A DNA stretch of 64,000 nt from Ancrocorticia sp039812645. GTDB lineage: Bacteria > Actinomycetota > Actinomycetes > Actinomycetales > Actinomycetaceae. Positions 50,044-58,403 of this stretch are shown one piece after another. Location of the stretch: positions 19,265 to 83,264 of the forward strand of contig JBDIAV010000005.1 of NCBI GenBank assembly GCA_039812645.1, given 5' to 3'. The translations under genes were made by a program, and so were the position numbers. Each line of letters opens with the position of its first letter. Position 1 is the first letter of the stretch. The notes under the pieces are model-generated. The model was given only the letters and a program-made list of their open reading frames with translations. It made no database searches and was not told the DNA's origin.

Positions 50044-50337
50044 ATGGCCTCGCTCTTTTTGCTTCTTGCCTTAATCTGTGGGCTCTACACGTTGGTGTTG
50101 GTCGCACGGGTCGTCCTTGACCTTGTTATCAATATCGCTCGTGACTGGCGGCCCACCGGTGTCATGCTCATCCTCGCTAACTGGGTGTTTAAGTTGACTG
50201 ACCCTCCGCTGCGACTGCTGGGGCGTGTCATTCCACCGTTGCGTTTTGGTGGAGTTCAGCTAGATCTCGGTTTTCTTGTGCTTTTCATCGGAATCCAAAT
50301 GCTCCAACGAGTCCTGCTGCAGCTTGCTTCGCTCTAG
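50044..50337 (+). CDS. YggT family membrane protein
   Basis: This 97-residue protein has two hydrophobic helices (LFLLLALICGLYTLVLVARV and near the C-terminus) separated by the YggT motif WVFKLTDPPLRLLGRVIPP. It lies between sepF and divIVA as in most Gram-positives. Its function is not settled; homologues affect division, ion tolerance or cell shape. ATG 50044 nearly overlaps the sepF stop, so it is probably coupled. Confidence 0.88.
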   Translation: MASLFLLLALICGLYTLVLVARVVLDLVINIARDWRPTGVMLILANWVFKLTDPPLRLLGRVIPPLRFGGVQLDLGFLVLFIGIQMLQRVLLQLASL

Positions 50338-50369
50338 ATGTGGGACGCAACGACTCCTTGCCAATATCG

Positions 50370-50416
50370 GTACCCATTTCGGGTACTCTCTTCATGTAGG
50401 TGACCCGCGGGGTCAC
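50370..50416 (+). promoter_or_regulatory. Two hairpins between yggT and divIVA
   Basis: GTACCC-atttc-GGGTAC (50370-50386) and GTGACCC-gcg-GGGTCAC (50400-50416) lie in the 116-base gap; the second is only about 37 bases before the divIVA ATG. They may end the sepF-yggT transcript or shape the divIVA leader. Confidence 0.45.
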
Positions 50417-50453
50417 TATTGTCCACTGGACCAGAACGTAGAGGTGAATACTC

Positions 50454-51041
50454 ATGGCGCTGCTTACGGAACATGACGTCGTCAATATGCGCTTCAAGGC
50501 GCCCAACTCCGTTAAAGAGGGGTATGACCAGGACGAAGTCGATTTCTTCCTCGATGAAGTTGCCGAGACTATTGCCCAGCTCACCAAGGACAAGGCTGAG
50601 CTTGAGAATCAACTGAAGGTCGCCGAAGCTCGCGTGACCGAGTTGGAAGGCTCCGCTGAGGGTGGTGAGGCTCCCTCTCCGGATTCGCCCGCCGCAACCT
50701 CGCCCCTGGTTCCACAGGGCGGTTCGCCCGCCGAGACAGCCGCAGGAATGCTGGCTCTGGCACAAGAACTTCATGACAAGTACGTCAGCGAAGGCACCGC
50801 CGAAGGCGAGCGAATTGTTGCTGAGGCCACCGCGCGTAGTGAAGAGATCGTGAGTGAAGCCCAGGATGAGTACAACCGTACTTTGACCCAGCTGGAGCAG
50901 GAGCGTGGCCTTCTAGAGCGCAAGGTTTCTGAGCTACGCGACTTCGAGCGCGATTACCGCACTCGCCTGAAGAGCTACCTCGAGTCTCTCCTCAACAACG
51001 TTGAGGTTGGCTCTGAGGATGTGGAAAGTCCACAAGACTGA
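50454..51041 (+). CDS. divIVA: DivIVA/Wag31 polar growth protein
   Basis: This coiled-coil protein recognises curved membrane at poles and septa and directs the cell-wall machinery in Actinobacteria. The N-terminal membrane-binding domain is LLTEHDVVNMRFKAPNSV and GYDQDEVDFFLDEVAETI (residues 3-45). A coiled coil to about 67, a Gly/Pro/Ser linker and a longer C-terminal coiled coil (about 95-185) follow. At 195 residues it is shorter than mycobacterial Wag31. ATG 50454 is preceded by AGAGGTGA. A strong terminator follows. Confidence 0.93.
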   Translation: MALLTEHDVVNMRFKAPNSVKEGYDQDEVDFFLDEVAETIAQLTKDKAELENQLKVAEARVTELEGSAEGGEAPSPDSPAATSPLVPQGGSPAETAAGMLALAQELHDKYVSEGTAEGERIVAEATARSEEIVSEAQDEYNRTLTQLEQERGLLERKVSELRDFERDYRTRLKSYLESLLNNVEVGSEDVESPQD

Positions 51042-51058
51042 GTTACTTTCATATAATG

Positions 51059-51089
51059 ACGGCGGCGGCCAGTTCCTGGCTGCCGCCGT
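51059..51089 (+). terminator. Terminator of divIVA
   Basis: ACGGCGGCGGCCAG pairs with CTGGCTGCCGCCGT around a 3-base loop (one G-U pair), followed by tgttgtg. It ends 20 bases before the lspA start. Confidence 0.8.
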
Positions 51090-51110
51090 TGTTGTGCCAT
51101 GAGGATGAGT

Positions 51111-51707
51111 GTGAGCGAAGAGAACCTGGCGAATACGCCGGATAAAGTAGAGCCTGCCATGAGCGTCGGCACCCCTATGCGGATGATCCTCTGGGGCTTA
51201 GCTGTTGCCGTTGTTTCCGTGCTGCTTGACCAAGGAAGCAAGATCTGGGCCTTAGGTGCACTGTCTCAGGGCGAGCGGATTCCGCTTCTCGGGGACGCCT
51301 TGGGACTGGAACTGATCTTTAATCCGGGCGCGGCGCTCTCGTTGGGTGAAAACTCGACGATCATTTTTACCGTGATATCGACTGCCGTTGTTGTCGGGAT
51401 GCCCTTCCTCTTGCGGACGACTGTATCCCTTCCTTGGACGCTCGCTCTCGGCGCCATCTGGGGAGGAGCCGCTGGCAACCTCATCGATAGGATCTTCCGC
51501 GCTCCCGGACCTGGGCGTGGGCACGTGGTTGACTTCATCGCCTACTTTGATTGGTTCATCGGCAACGTTGCGGATGTCATTCTCTTTCTTGCGATCATCG
51601 CCATTCTGGTACTGGCGCTGCGCGATATTCCGCGCTCCGCACTCGACATGGCGCGGAAGAGTGCGGAAGGTGCGCGCAAGAGCGGGGAAGGAAAGGACGG
51701 CGCATGA
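51111..51707 (+). CDS. lspA: Lipoprotein signal peptidase LspA
   Basis: LspA cleaves signal peptides from diacylglyceryl prolipoproteins. GTG at 51111 is chosen for GAGG six bases upstream; ATGs at 51099 and 51105 are alternatives very close to the divIVA hairpin. Four membrane helices are visible. The catalytic aspartates are Asp126 (GNLIDR) and Asp155 (GNVADV), and NPGAALSLG is the conserved substrate loop. The C-terminal 30 residues are basic (RKSAEGARKSGEGKDG). The CapA-like protein and ZnuA in this window are likely substrates. It overlaps rluD by four bases. Confidence 0.93.
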   Translation: MSEENLANTPDKVEPAMSVGTPMRMILWGLAVAVVSVLLDQGSKIWALGALSQGERIPLLGDALGLELIFNPGAALSLGENSTIIFTVISTAVVVGMPFLLRTTVSLPWTLALGAIWGGAAGNLIDRIFRAPGPGRGHVVDFIAYFDWFIGNVADVILFLAIIAILVLALRDIPRSALDMARKSAEGARKSGEGKDGA

Positions 51708-52633
51708 GCGACCGGCGTTATTATCCAATTCCCGATGGATTCGCCGGAGATAGGGTGGATTCCGTCGTCGCCCGGATGACCGGACTCTCACGATCTGTGT
51801 GTGCCCGACTCATTGAGGAAGGTGCGGTCCTGGTGGACGGGGTGCCCGCATCCAAATCTGACCGTACCGCCGCCGGACAGGTCCTCGAAGTTGATATGCC
51901 CGCTCCGGTATCGACGGAACCGGTACCGACGCCGGCAGATTTACCGATTCTTTACGACGACGACGACATTATCGTCGTTGATAAACCAGCCGGGCTGGCA
52001 GCTCACCCCTCATTGAACTTTGTAGGTCCGGACGTGTTGGGTGCGCTCCTGGCTATGGGATACACCCCCACGACATCGGGGCCTCCTGAACGCAAGGGTA
52101 TTGTGCATCGTCTCGATGTGGGTACCTCGGGATGCATGGTGGTGGCGAAGTCGGAACGTGCGTATTCGCTGCTCAAGCAGGCTTTCCGTGATCGTACCGT
52201 GGAGAAGATCTATCACGCCCTGGTACAAGGACACCCCGATCCGACAAGTGGCACTATTGATGCGCCGATTGGCCGCGACAATCGGCACCAGTGGAAGATG
52301 GGGATCCGCGCCGATGGTCGCCACTCGATTACCCACTACGAGACCCTCGAAGCGATGGCGGGCGGATCACTGCTAGAGGTTCATTTGGAAACTGGGCGCA
52401 CCCATCAGATTCGAGTGCATATGGCTGCTGTGGGGCATCCGTGTGTTGGGGACGACATGTATGGTGCAGATCCTTCACTTTCGGCGCGGCTTGGCATGAC
52501 GCGTCAGTGGCTTCATGCAGTATCGCTTGGATTTGAGCACCCGGGAACGGGGGAGTGGGTATCTTTCCACTCTGACTATCCCGATGATTTGCAACATTCG
52601 CTAGAACTCTTACGGGGTGGAGTATTCCGATGA
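51704..52633 (+). CDS. rluD: 23S rRNA pseudouridine synthase, RluA/RluD family
   Basis: It isomerises uridines to pseudouridine, probably in 23S rRNA. An N-terminal S4 domain (GDRVDSVVARMTGLSRSV) is followed by the catalytic domain with HRLDVGTSG; catalytic Asp138 is in HRLD (135-138). VVDKPAGLAAHPS and ETGRTHQIRVHMA are further family motifs. ATG 51704 overlaps the lspA stop, the usual actinobacterial pair. Exact target uridines cannot be told from sequence. 309 residues; overlaps the next gene by four bases. Confidence 0.93.
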   Translation: MSDRRYYPIPDGFAGDRVDSVVARMTGLSRSVCARLIEEGAVLVDGVPASKSDRTAAGQVLEVDMPAPVSTEPVPTPADLPILYDDDDIIVVDKPAGLAAHPSLNFVGPDVLGALLAMGYTPTTSGPPERKGIVHRLDVGTSGCMVVAKSERAYSLLKQAFRDRTVEKIYHALVQGHPDPTSGTIDAPIGRDNRHQWKMGIRADGRHSITHYETLEAMAGGSLLEVHLETGRTHQIRVHMAAVGHPCVGDDMYGADPSLSARLGMTRQWLHAVSLGFEHPGTGEWVSFHSDYPDDLQHSLELLRGGVFR

Positions 52634-53085
52634 TTGAAATTGTCAGTACGCGTGAGCAGCTGGAGCGTTGTTGGGCTATTCGCATGGAAGTCTTCGTGGA
52701 GGAGCAGCGTGTTCCCGTTGAAGAAGAGGTTGATGCGCTAGATACCGCACCTGAGACCATCCATCTTTTAGCTTCGCGCGATGGGCGTGATCTCGGGACC
52801 GCCAGGATCCTGCCCGAAGAGCCGGGACACTGCCATATTGGTCGTGTCGCAGTCCTTGCTGCGGCACGCGGTCTTGGGGTAGGGCGTGAGCTGATGGATG
52901 CGGCTGGCCAGGTGGCGCTGGAACGTTGTGCTGGACCAGACGGGACTGTCGAGATACGTCTGTCCTCGCAGGAACAGGCGATGGGCTTCTATCGCTCCTG
53001 CGGTTATGAGGTTCTTGAGGGCGAGCGTTATCTTGACGCCGGAATCTGGCATCGTGACATGGCGTTGGTGTTGCCCCAATCCTGA
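52630..53085 (+). CDS. GNAT-family N-acetyltransferase
   Basis: This 151-residue acetyl-CoA-dependent transferase has the ElaA-like opening IRMEVFVEEQRVPVEEEVDALD, the acetyl-CoA loop VAVLAAARGLGVGRELMDAA and the C-terminal QEQAMGFYRSCGYEV. ATG overlaps the rluD TGA (ATGA). Substrate unknown. It ends the lspA-rluD group; the following 364 bases are without a convincing gene. Confidence 0.85.
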   Translation: MIEIVSTREQLERCWAIRMEVFVEEQRVPVEEEVDALDTAPETIHLLASRDGRDLGTARILPEEPGHCHIGRVAVLAAARGLGVGRELMDAAGQVALERCAGPDGTVEIRLSSQEQAMGFYRSCGYEVLEGERYLDAGIWHRDMALVLPQS

Positions 53086-53449
53086 GTGTCACCTCCGCTC
53101 GGCCTAGTTGGCCAGCGGGCCTAGCGGGCAGAGTCCGTGAGCCTTAACTCTCGTCCATCAGGGCATTCCTCCTTCCTACGATCGACCACCGATAGATTCT
53201 GGCCCGACGTCCTATCGCACCCCAGAATTCCTCGTATTAGCGTCGACGACGACGTCTTCCAGCGAAGAGCATTGAGTAATGTCACTGGTAGAACGCCTGT
53301 TGTGACTGGCGATTGGAGCAATGAGATGAAAAAGTGGGGTGTATCACACGGTAGAGAATCGGGCATCACCGCACGCCACACCCGTCAAGATGGTCCTTGC
53401 CTCAGGGGTGGGCGCGGAATCTGACGGAGGGTCCGACTAGACTGTTCGC
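53086..53449. other. 364-base region between the GNAT gene and dnaE
   Basis: A frame on each strand (53137-53424 plus, 53121-53381 minus) is open, but neither has a ribosome site, family motif or plausible composition. A GGCC-tagtt-GGCC hairpin lies 16 bases after the GNAT stop (53101-53113). TAGACT at 53438-53443 is the likely dnaE -10 element. Nothing else recognised. Confidence 0.5.
53438..53449 (+). promoter_or_regulatory. Predicted -10 element for a leaderless dnaE transcript
   Basis: TAGACT is followed by six bases (gttcgc) and the ATG of dnaE, with no ribosome binding site next to the ATG. The spacing equals that before nrdR and pgsA. No convincing -35 box was seen. Confidence 0.5.
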
Positions 53450-56400
53450 ATGACCTCGAAGGATTTCGCTCACCTGCATGTGCACACCGAATACTCCATG
53501 TTGGACGGCGCCGCCAAGATCAAGAAGCTCATCTCTGAGGTGAAGGCGCAGGGCCAGAATGCGGTGGCCATCACCGATCACGGTTACTGTTTTGGCGCCT
53601 ACGAGTTCTACAAGGCCGCCACCGCCGAGGGGATTAAGCCAATCATTGGTGTTGAGGCATACGTAACTCCTGGAACATCGCGATTTGGGTCGGATCGCAA
53701 GCTGTGGGGTGACGAAACTCAGCGCGCGGACGATGTCTCGGCTCGCGGTGCCTACACGCATATGACGCTCCTTGCGGAGAACAATACGGGGCTCCATAAT
53801 CTCTTCCGAATGTCCTCGCTCGCTTCCTTAGAAGGGCAGATGGGCAAGTGGCCCCGTATGGATCAAGATCTGCTAGAGACGTACCATTCGGGCCTTATTG
53901 GTACCGCTGGTTGTCCGTCGGGCGAAGTACAGACGCGCCTCCGGCTGGGTCAGTTTGATGAGGCCTACCGGGCTGCTGGCCAAATGCAAGAACTTTTCGG
54001 CAAGGACAATTACTTCGTTGAAGTGATGGACCACAATAATGCCATCGAACGTCGTGTCAGCAACGAACTCATTGAGTTGGCGCGCAAGATTGGCGCCCCG
54101 ATTATCGCCACGAACGATTCGCATTACGTTCGCGAAGAGGATGCGCCTATCCAGGACGCCATGCTCTGTATCAATTCGGGCTCCACGCTTCAGGACCCTG
54201 ATCGTTTCACCTTTGACGGCACCGGATACCATTTGCGTTCCTCGAACGATATGTGGGATCTCTTTGGCGATATTCCGGGTGCCTGTGAGAATACGCTGCT
54301 GATAGCCGAGCGTTGCAACGTTTCCTTCACCACCGCGGCCGAGGGTGCCAATTACATGCCAGAGTTCCCGGTTCCCGCGGGTGAGGACACCACCTCCTGG
54401 TTCATTAAGGAGGTGGAAAACGGCCTTCGCACTCGTTTCGGTGAGACGATTCCTCAGGACGTACGCGAGCGTGCTGATTACGAGGTGGGAGTCATCGTTG
54501 AGATGGGCTTCCCAGGCTACTTCCTTGTGGTGTCTGACTACATCCGGTGGGCCAAGAAGCAGGGCATTCGTGTGGGGCCGGGCCGTGGCTCCGGCGCGGG
54601 ATCGATGGTGGCTTACGCCCTTGATATCACCGAACTTGACCCGATCAAATACTCCCTGCTGTTCGAGAGGTTCCTTAACCCTGAGCGCATCTCGATGCCT
54701 GATATCGACGTCGATTTCGACGAGCGTAGGCGCGGGGAAGTCATCGAGTACGTCGAGAAAAAGTACGGTGCGGATAAGGTGGCCCAGGTGGTCACTTTCG
54801 GCACCATTAAGACGAAGCAGGCCCTCAAGGATTCCGCACGTGTGCTGGGCTACCCGTTCGAGATGGGTGACCGAATGACGAAGGCCCTGCCGCCAGGCGT
54901 GCAGGGCAAGGATATCCCGCTCACCGGTATCTTCGATGAGAAGCACGACCGTTACCAGGAGGCCGGTGACTTCCGTCAGCTTGTTCAGACCGACGGCGAC
55001 GCGAGGCGAGTTTTTGACCTCGCCATCGGGCTCGAGGGGCTGACGCGTCAGTGGGGTGTGCACGCGTGTGCCATCCTCATGTCCTCGGTGCCGCTCATGG
55101 ACGTCATCCCTCTGATGAAGCGTCCAGCCGACGGTGCCACCATCACCCAGTTTGAATATCCTCTCTGTGAGGAATTGGGCGTGCTCAAGATGGACTTCCT
55201 GGGGCTTTCCAACCTCACCACCATTAATGATGCGCTCGAAAATATCGAGATGAACAATAAGCCTCCGGTGGAGATTGAGTCCGTCACTCTGGATGACCCG
55301 GAGACGTTCGCGCTGCTCTCTCGCGCGGAAACGTTAGGTGTGTTCCAGCTCGATGGCGCCGGGATGCGCGCTCTGCTCAAACAGATGAAGCCCACCGAGT
55401 TCGAGGACATTTCCGCTGTGTCGGCCCTGTATCGGCCCGGCCCGATGGGCATGAACTCGCATACCAACTACGCGTTGCGTAAGAACGGGATCCAGAAAAT
55501 CACTCCGATTCATCCGGAGCTTGAGGAACCGCTCAAGGAGATTCTGGGTACCACCTATGGTCTCATTGTGTACCAGGAGCAGGTCATGCAGATTGCGCGG
55601 ACCTGCGCGGGCTTCACGATGGGCCAAGCAGATACGTTGCGCAAGGCCATGGGTAAGAAGAAGCTGGATGTGCTGAATAAGCAGTTCGAGGGCTTCTCCC
55701 AGGGAATGCTGGACAACGGTTACTCGAAGGAATGTATTGATACCCTATGGGGGATTCTTGTTCCTTTCGCTCAGTACGCCTTCAACCGCTCGCATTCTGC
55801 GTGCTACGGCCTCATCTCCTACTGGACGGCCTACCTTAAGGCCAACTATCCGGTCGAATACATGGCCTCCTTGCTCACCTCGAAGAAGGACAACAAGGAC
55901 AAGCTTGCGCTTTACCTTGCTGAGGCGCGCCGCATGGGCATCACGGTGCTGGTGCCGGATGTCAACGAGTCCCTCGCAAACTTCTCCGCCGTGGGTGATG
56001 AGATCCGCGTGGGTCTGTCTGCCGTGCGGAATGTTGGTTCCAACGTGGTGGAAGGCATTATCAAGGCACGTCAGGAGAAAGGCACCTTCACCTCCTTCCA
56101 GGACTTCCTCGACAAGGTGCCACTGCCTGTGTGCAACAAGCGCGCCATTGAGTGTCTCGTTAAGGCGGGCGCCTTCGATTCGATGGGCTACACCCGCCGC
56201 GCGCTGCTCTCGCGCGTCGAGGAGGCCGTCGATTCTGTGGTGTCCCTCAAGAAGAACGAGGCCATTGGCCAGTTCGATCTCTTCGGAGGATCAGATGCCG
56301 ATCTCGGGACCGGCGTGGATGTGGTGATTCCCGATCTGCCCGAATGGGACAAGAAGGTCAAGCTAGACCACGAGCGGGACATGGTGGGGCTCTATGTGTC

Positions 56401-56983
56401 CGATCATCCGCTCTCCGGGATGGAGCATGTCTTGGAAAGGGCTGCGGACACCACGATTGTCAGGCTGATGAACGACGAGGCTCCTGTGGACGGTTCCACC
56501 GTGTCGCTCGCAGGGCTCGTCACCTCGGTCCAGCCGCGAGTGTCGAAGAAGAACGGCAAGCTGTGGGCTACCGTGACCCTGGAGGACTTCTCTGGTAGCG
56601 CTGAGATCAACTTCTTCCCGCAGACCTATCCCACGGTCTCCACGATGCTCACCCAGGACGCCGTCGCTATCATCCATTGCCGCGTGCAGGTGCGTGACGG
56701 TGCCATCCAACTCTCCGCCCAGGGCATGGAGCTCCCCTCGGGCGATCTTCTGCCTGATTCGCCGCTTGAACTCCGGCTCCCCGAGCGTATGTGTACCCAG
56801 CAACTGATGGGAAGTCTGGCCGATATTCTGCGTTCCTATCCGGGATCGGCGCCCGTGCGCCTTCACATCGAGAAACCGGGAGTCACCACCGTGGTGCAGG
56901 TGGACCGGGAGTTCTATGTACATCCTGGCTCAGGAATGATGTCTGACCTCAAGGTATTGCTGGGGCGGCACTGCATTATGTAA
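53450..56983 (+). CDS. dnaE: DNA polymerase III alpha subunit DnaE
   Basis: This is the replicative polymerase, 1177 residues (DnaE1 type). Domains in order: PHP (HLHVHTEYSMLDG at 8-20; the His/Asp metal site appears largely kept), palm with catalytic Asp418 and Asp420 in MPDIDVDFDERR, fingers, tandem helix-hairpin-helix region (NVVEGIIKARQEKGTFTSF), OB fold (VSLAGLVTSVQPRVSKKNGK) and C-terminal domain. Actinobacterial DnaE1 PHP domains can proofread; the kept metal motif makes that possible here. The ATG is fixed by the PHP motif. It is transcribed alone between a gene-free region and a terminator. Confidence 0.97.
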   Translation: MTSKDFAHLHVHTEYSMLDGAAKIKKLISEVKAQGQNAVAITDHGYCFGAYEFYKAATAEGIKPIIGVEAYVTPGTSRFGSDRKLWGDETQRADDVSARGAYTHMTLLAENNTGLHNLFRMSSLASLEGQMGKWPRMDQDLLETYHSGLIGTAGCPSGEVQTRLRLGQFDEAYRAAGQMQELFGKDNYFVEVMDHNNAIERRVSNELIELARKIGAPIIATNDSHYVREEDAPIQDAMLCINSGSTLQDPDRFTFDGTGYHLRSSNDMWDLFGDIPGACENTLLIAERCNVSFTTAAEGANYMPEFPVPAGEDTTSWFIKEVENGLRTRFGETIPQDVRERADYEVGVIVEMGFPGYFLVVSDYIRWAKKQGIRVGPGRGSGAGSMVAYALDITELDPIKYSLLFERFLNPERISMPDIDVDFDERRRGEVIEYVEKKYGADKVAQVVTFGTIKTKQALKDSARVLGYPFEMGDRMTKALPPGVQGKDIPLTGIFDEKHDRYQEAGDFRQLVQTDGDARRVFDLAIGLEGLTRQWGVHACAILMSSVPLMDVIPLMKRPADGATITQFEYPLCEELGVLKMDFLGLSNLTTINDALENIEMNNKPPVEIESVTLDDPETFALLSRAETLGVFQLDGAGMRALLKQMKPTEFEDISAVSALYRPGPMGMNSHTNYALRKNGIQKITPIHPELEEPLKEILGTTYGLIVYQEQVMQIARTCAGFTMGQADTLRKAMGKKKLDVLNKQFEGFSQGMLDNGYSKECIDTLWGILVPFAQYAFNRSHSACYGLISYWTAYLKANYPVEYMASLLTSKKDNKDKLALYLAEARRMGITVLVPDVNESLANFSAVGDEIRVGLSAVRNVGSNVVEGIIKARQEKGTFTSFQDFLDKVPLPVCNKRAIECLVKAGAFDSMGYTRRALLSRVEEAVDSVVSLKKNEAIGQFDLFGGSDADLGTGVDVVIPDLPEWDKKVKLDHERDMVGLYVSDHPLSGMEHVLERAADTTIVRLMNDEAPVDGSTVSLAGLVTSVQPRVSKKNGKLWATVTLEDFSGSAEINFFPQTYPTVSTMLTQDAVAIIHCRVQVRDGAIQLSAQGMELPSGDLLPDSPLELRLPERMCTQQLMGSLADILRSYPGSAPVRLHIEKPGVTTVVQVDREFYVHPGSGMMSDLKVLLGRHCIM

Positions 56984-57018
56984 GCGGGAGCCGAGCCCCT
57001 GACGTCTGAAGAAGTAGT

Positions 57019-57050
57019 GGGGCCCCGTCGCGTCATTGCAACGGGGCCCC
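57019..57050. terminator. Terminator downstream of dnaE
   Basis: GGGGCCCCGT (57019-57028) pairs perfectly with ACGGGGCCCC (57041-57050) around a 12-base loop, followed by caactttgcctt. It lies between dnaE and the convergent S4-domain gene and can serve both. Confidence 0.8.
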
Positions 57051-57079
57051 CAACTTTGCCTTATAGCTCGATCCCTGAT

Positions 57080-57301
57080 TTACAGCGCCACCAGTTTCAC
57101 GGCGATTTCGCCCTGGGGGAGTTGGAGGGCGACGACGTCGCCGTCGTGCAAGTGGTGCCCACGGCGTGTCTCGACGTTGCCGTTGACGGTAATGTCGCCC
57201 ATCTCAATCATCTCGCGTGCTTGCGCGCCGGAATCGGCGAGAGATGCGAGTTTGATGAACTGCCCCAATCGAATGGGCAGAGTGACGTCGATGCTGTCCA
57301 C
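57080..57301 (-). CDS. S4-domain RNA-binding protein
   Basis: This 73-residue protein is little more than one S4 RNA-binding domain: IRLGQFIKLASLADSGAQAREMIEMG (split here by the motif) then DITVNGNVETRRGHHLHDGDVV. It resembles YaaA/RlbA-like proteins linked to ribosome assembly. GTG at 57301 directly follows the stop of the upstream membrane-protein gene and has AGGA five bases upstream, so it is coupled to that gene. Role inferred from the domain only. Confidence 0.8.
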   Translation of the reverse strand: MDSIDVTLPIRLGQFIKLASLADSGAQAREMIEMGDITVNGNVETRRGHHLHDGDVVALQLPQGEIAVKLVAL

Positions 57302-57829
57302 TTAGTCCTCCACGGTGACTGCTTTGGCAGCCCTCCGTGGCCGCACAAGAACTACATATACTAGCAGGGCTGCCACGACGGCAACAGCAATGGCAATACC
57401 TAGAGGGGAACCTGCGGCCGCGGAGACCGCCGCGCCCCATACTGCGAAACCGATCGTCGAGTAAATTGCAGCCCAAGCAAGCCAGCCAGCAAAGGCGGAA
57501 GCGATCCACATCGGAACCGACATGCCGATAGCCCCGGCGGAAACGGTGATGACCGACTGAACGCCCACAGTGAGGAAGCAGAGAGGAATCGCAATCCAAC
57601 CCCGGCGGCGGAGCAGGTCCATGCCGTTGACCGTGCTCTCTGCGTGAACCCAGTTCCAAATCTTTAAGCGAAAACCACCTTCAGGCTTCTTTGCCTTCAT
57701 GGCGAGATAATGCCCGTAGCGGCCCACTCCGTACATGGCCGTGGATCGTAGCGCCACAACCATAAATAGGAAGAGGTAGTAGCCGAGGGCAGGGCCACTG
57801 GTCAAAAAATCTGCGATGGATTCGAGCAT
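57302..57829 (-). CDS. DedA-like (VTT domain) membrane protein
   Basis: This 175-residue protein has about four hydrophobic segments. VGVQSVITVSAGAIGMSVPM and a following amphipathic helix resemble the re-entrant loop of the DedA/VTT family, whose members flip undecaprenyl phosphate or phospholipids. The usual DedA acidic residue pattern near the N-terminus is weak, so the assignment is tentative. The C-terminus is a single helix followed by RPRRAAKAVTVED. It is upstream of, and coupled to, the S4-domain gene. Confidence 0.55.
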   Translation of the reverse strand: MLESIADFLTSGPALGYYLFLFMVVALRSTAMYGVGRYGHYLAMKAKKPEGGFRLKIWNWVHAESTVNGMDLLRRRGWIAIPLCFLTVGVQSVITVSAGAIGMSVPMWIASAFAGWLAWAAIYSTIGFAVWGAAVSAAAGSPLGIAIAVAVVAALLVYVVLVRPRRAAKAVTVED

Positions 57830-58013
57830 AAAGGCAGTCTAGCTGCCGTACCTAACTTCGCGACAGTCTGAAGTTAGGCTTGCAATAGTTGTTGAAGTCA
57901 CGCCGAAATGTTTGCGAACAATTGGAAAAAGATAGAGACAGTGTCGCAAAAATTGGAATGGTTCAAGTAAAAGCCACAGTGCTAGCGCCCCTGAGGTGTG
58001 GCCGCTTCACGTG

Positions 58014-58403
58014 TTACTTCTTCTGACACTCCGGGCACAGTCCGTAGATTTCCAGTGTGTGCGTCTCGGCAATGTATCCGGCCTCTTCCGCAACTTTGCG
58101 AGCCCATTCCTCGACCCCAGCACCCGATACCTCACGCGTGCTGTTGCACTGGCGGCAGACAAGGTGGTGGTGATGATGATCGGTTTCGCAATGGCGGTAC
58201 AGCGTTTCGGCATCGGAGCGCAGAATATCGAGCTTGCCCTCGTCGGCGAGGGACTGCAACGTACGGTAAACGGTGGCAAGTCCGATGCGCTGGCCAGAAC
58301 GGCTGAGATCCTCGTGCAACTGTTGTGCACTGACGAACTCGGTGATGTTTTCCATGCGTGCTGCGATTGCGGCACGTTGAACCGTCATGCGAGAGCCAGC
58401 CAT
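58014..58403 (-). CDS. zur: Zinc uptake regulator Zur (FurB)
   Basis: This Fur-family repressor senses zinc and shuts off zinc uptake. The winged-helix N-terminus has LATVYRTLQSLADEGKLDIL (DNA recognition). HCETDHHHHHLVCRQC gives the regulatory zinc site and first CxxC; the second CxxC is LCPECQKK at the C-terminus. 129 residues. It is the last gene of znuA-znuC-znuB-zur, so it represses its own operon. The start ATG at 58403 shares a base with the znuB stop. A Fur (iron) or Mur role is less likely because of the adjacent zinc transporter. Confidence 0.9.
   Translation of the reverse strand: MAGSRMTVQRAAIAARMENITEFVSAQQLHEDLSRSGQRIGLATVYRTLQSLADEGKLDILRSDAETLYRHCETDHHHHHLVCRQCNSTREVSGAGVEEWARKVAEEAGYIAETHTLEIYGLCPECQKK

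Noticed and set aside
53137..53424. 95-codon frame upstream of dnaE
   Set aside because: No ribosome site, no family resemblance, and it overlaps an equally open minus-strand frame. Chance is more likely.
53873..55063. 396-codon minus-strand frame inside dnaE
   Set aside because: It lies fully opposite the polymerase palm domain, with no motifs and no ribosome site.
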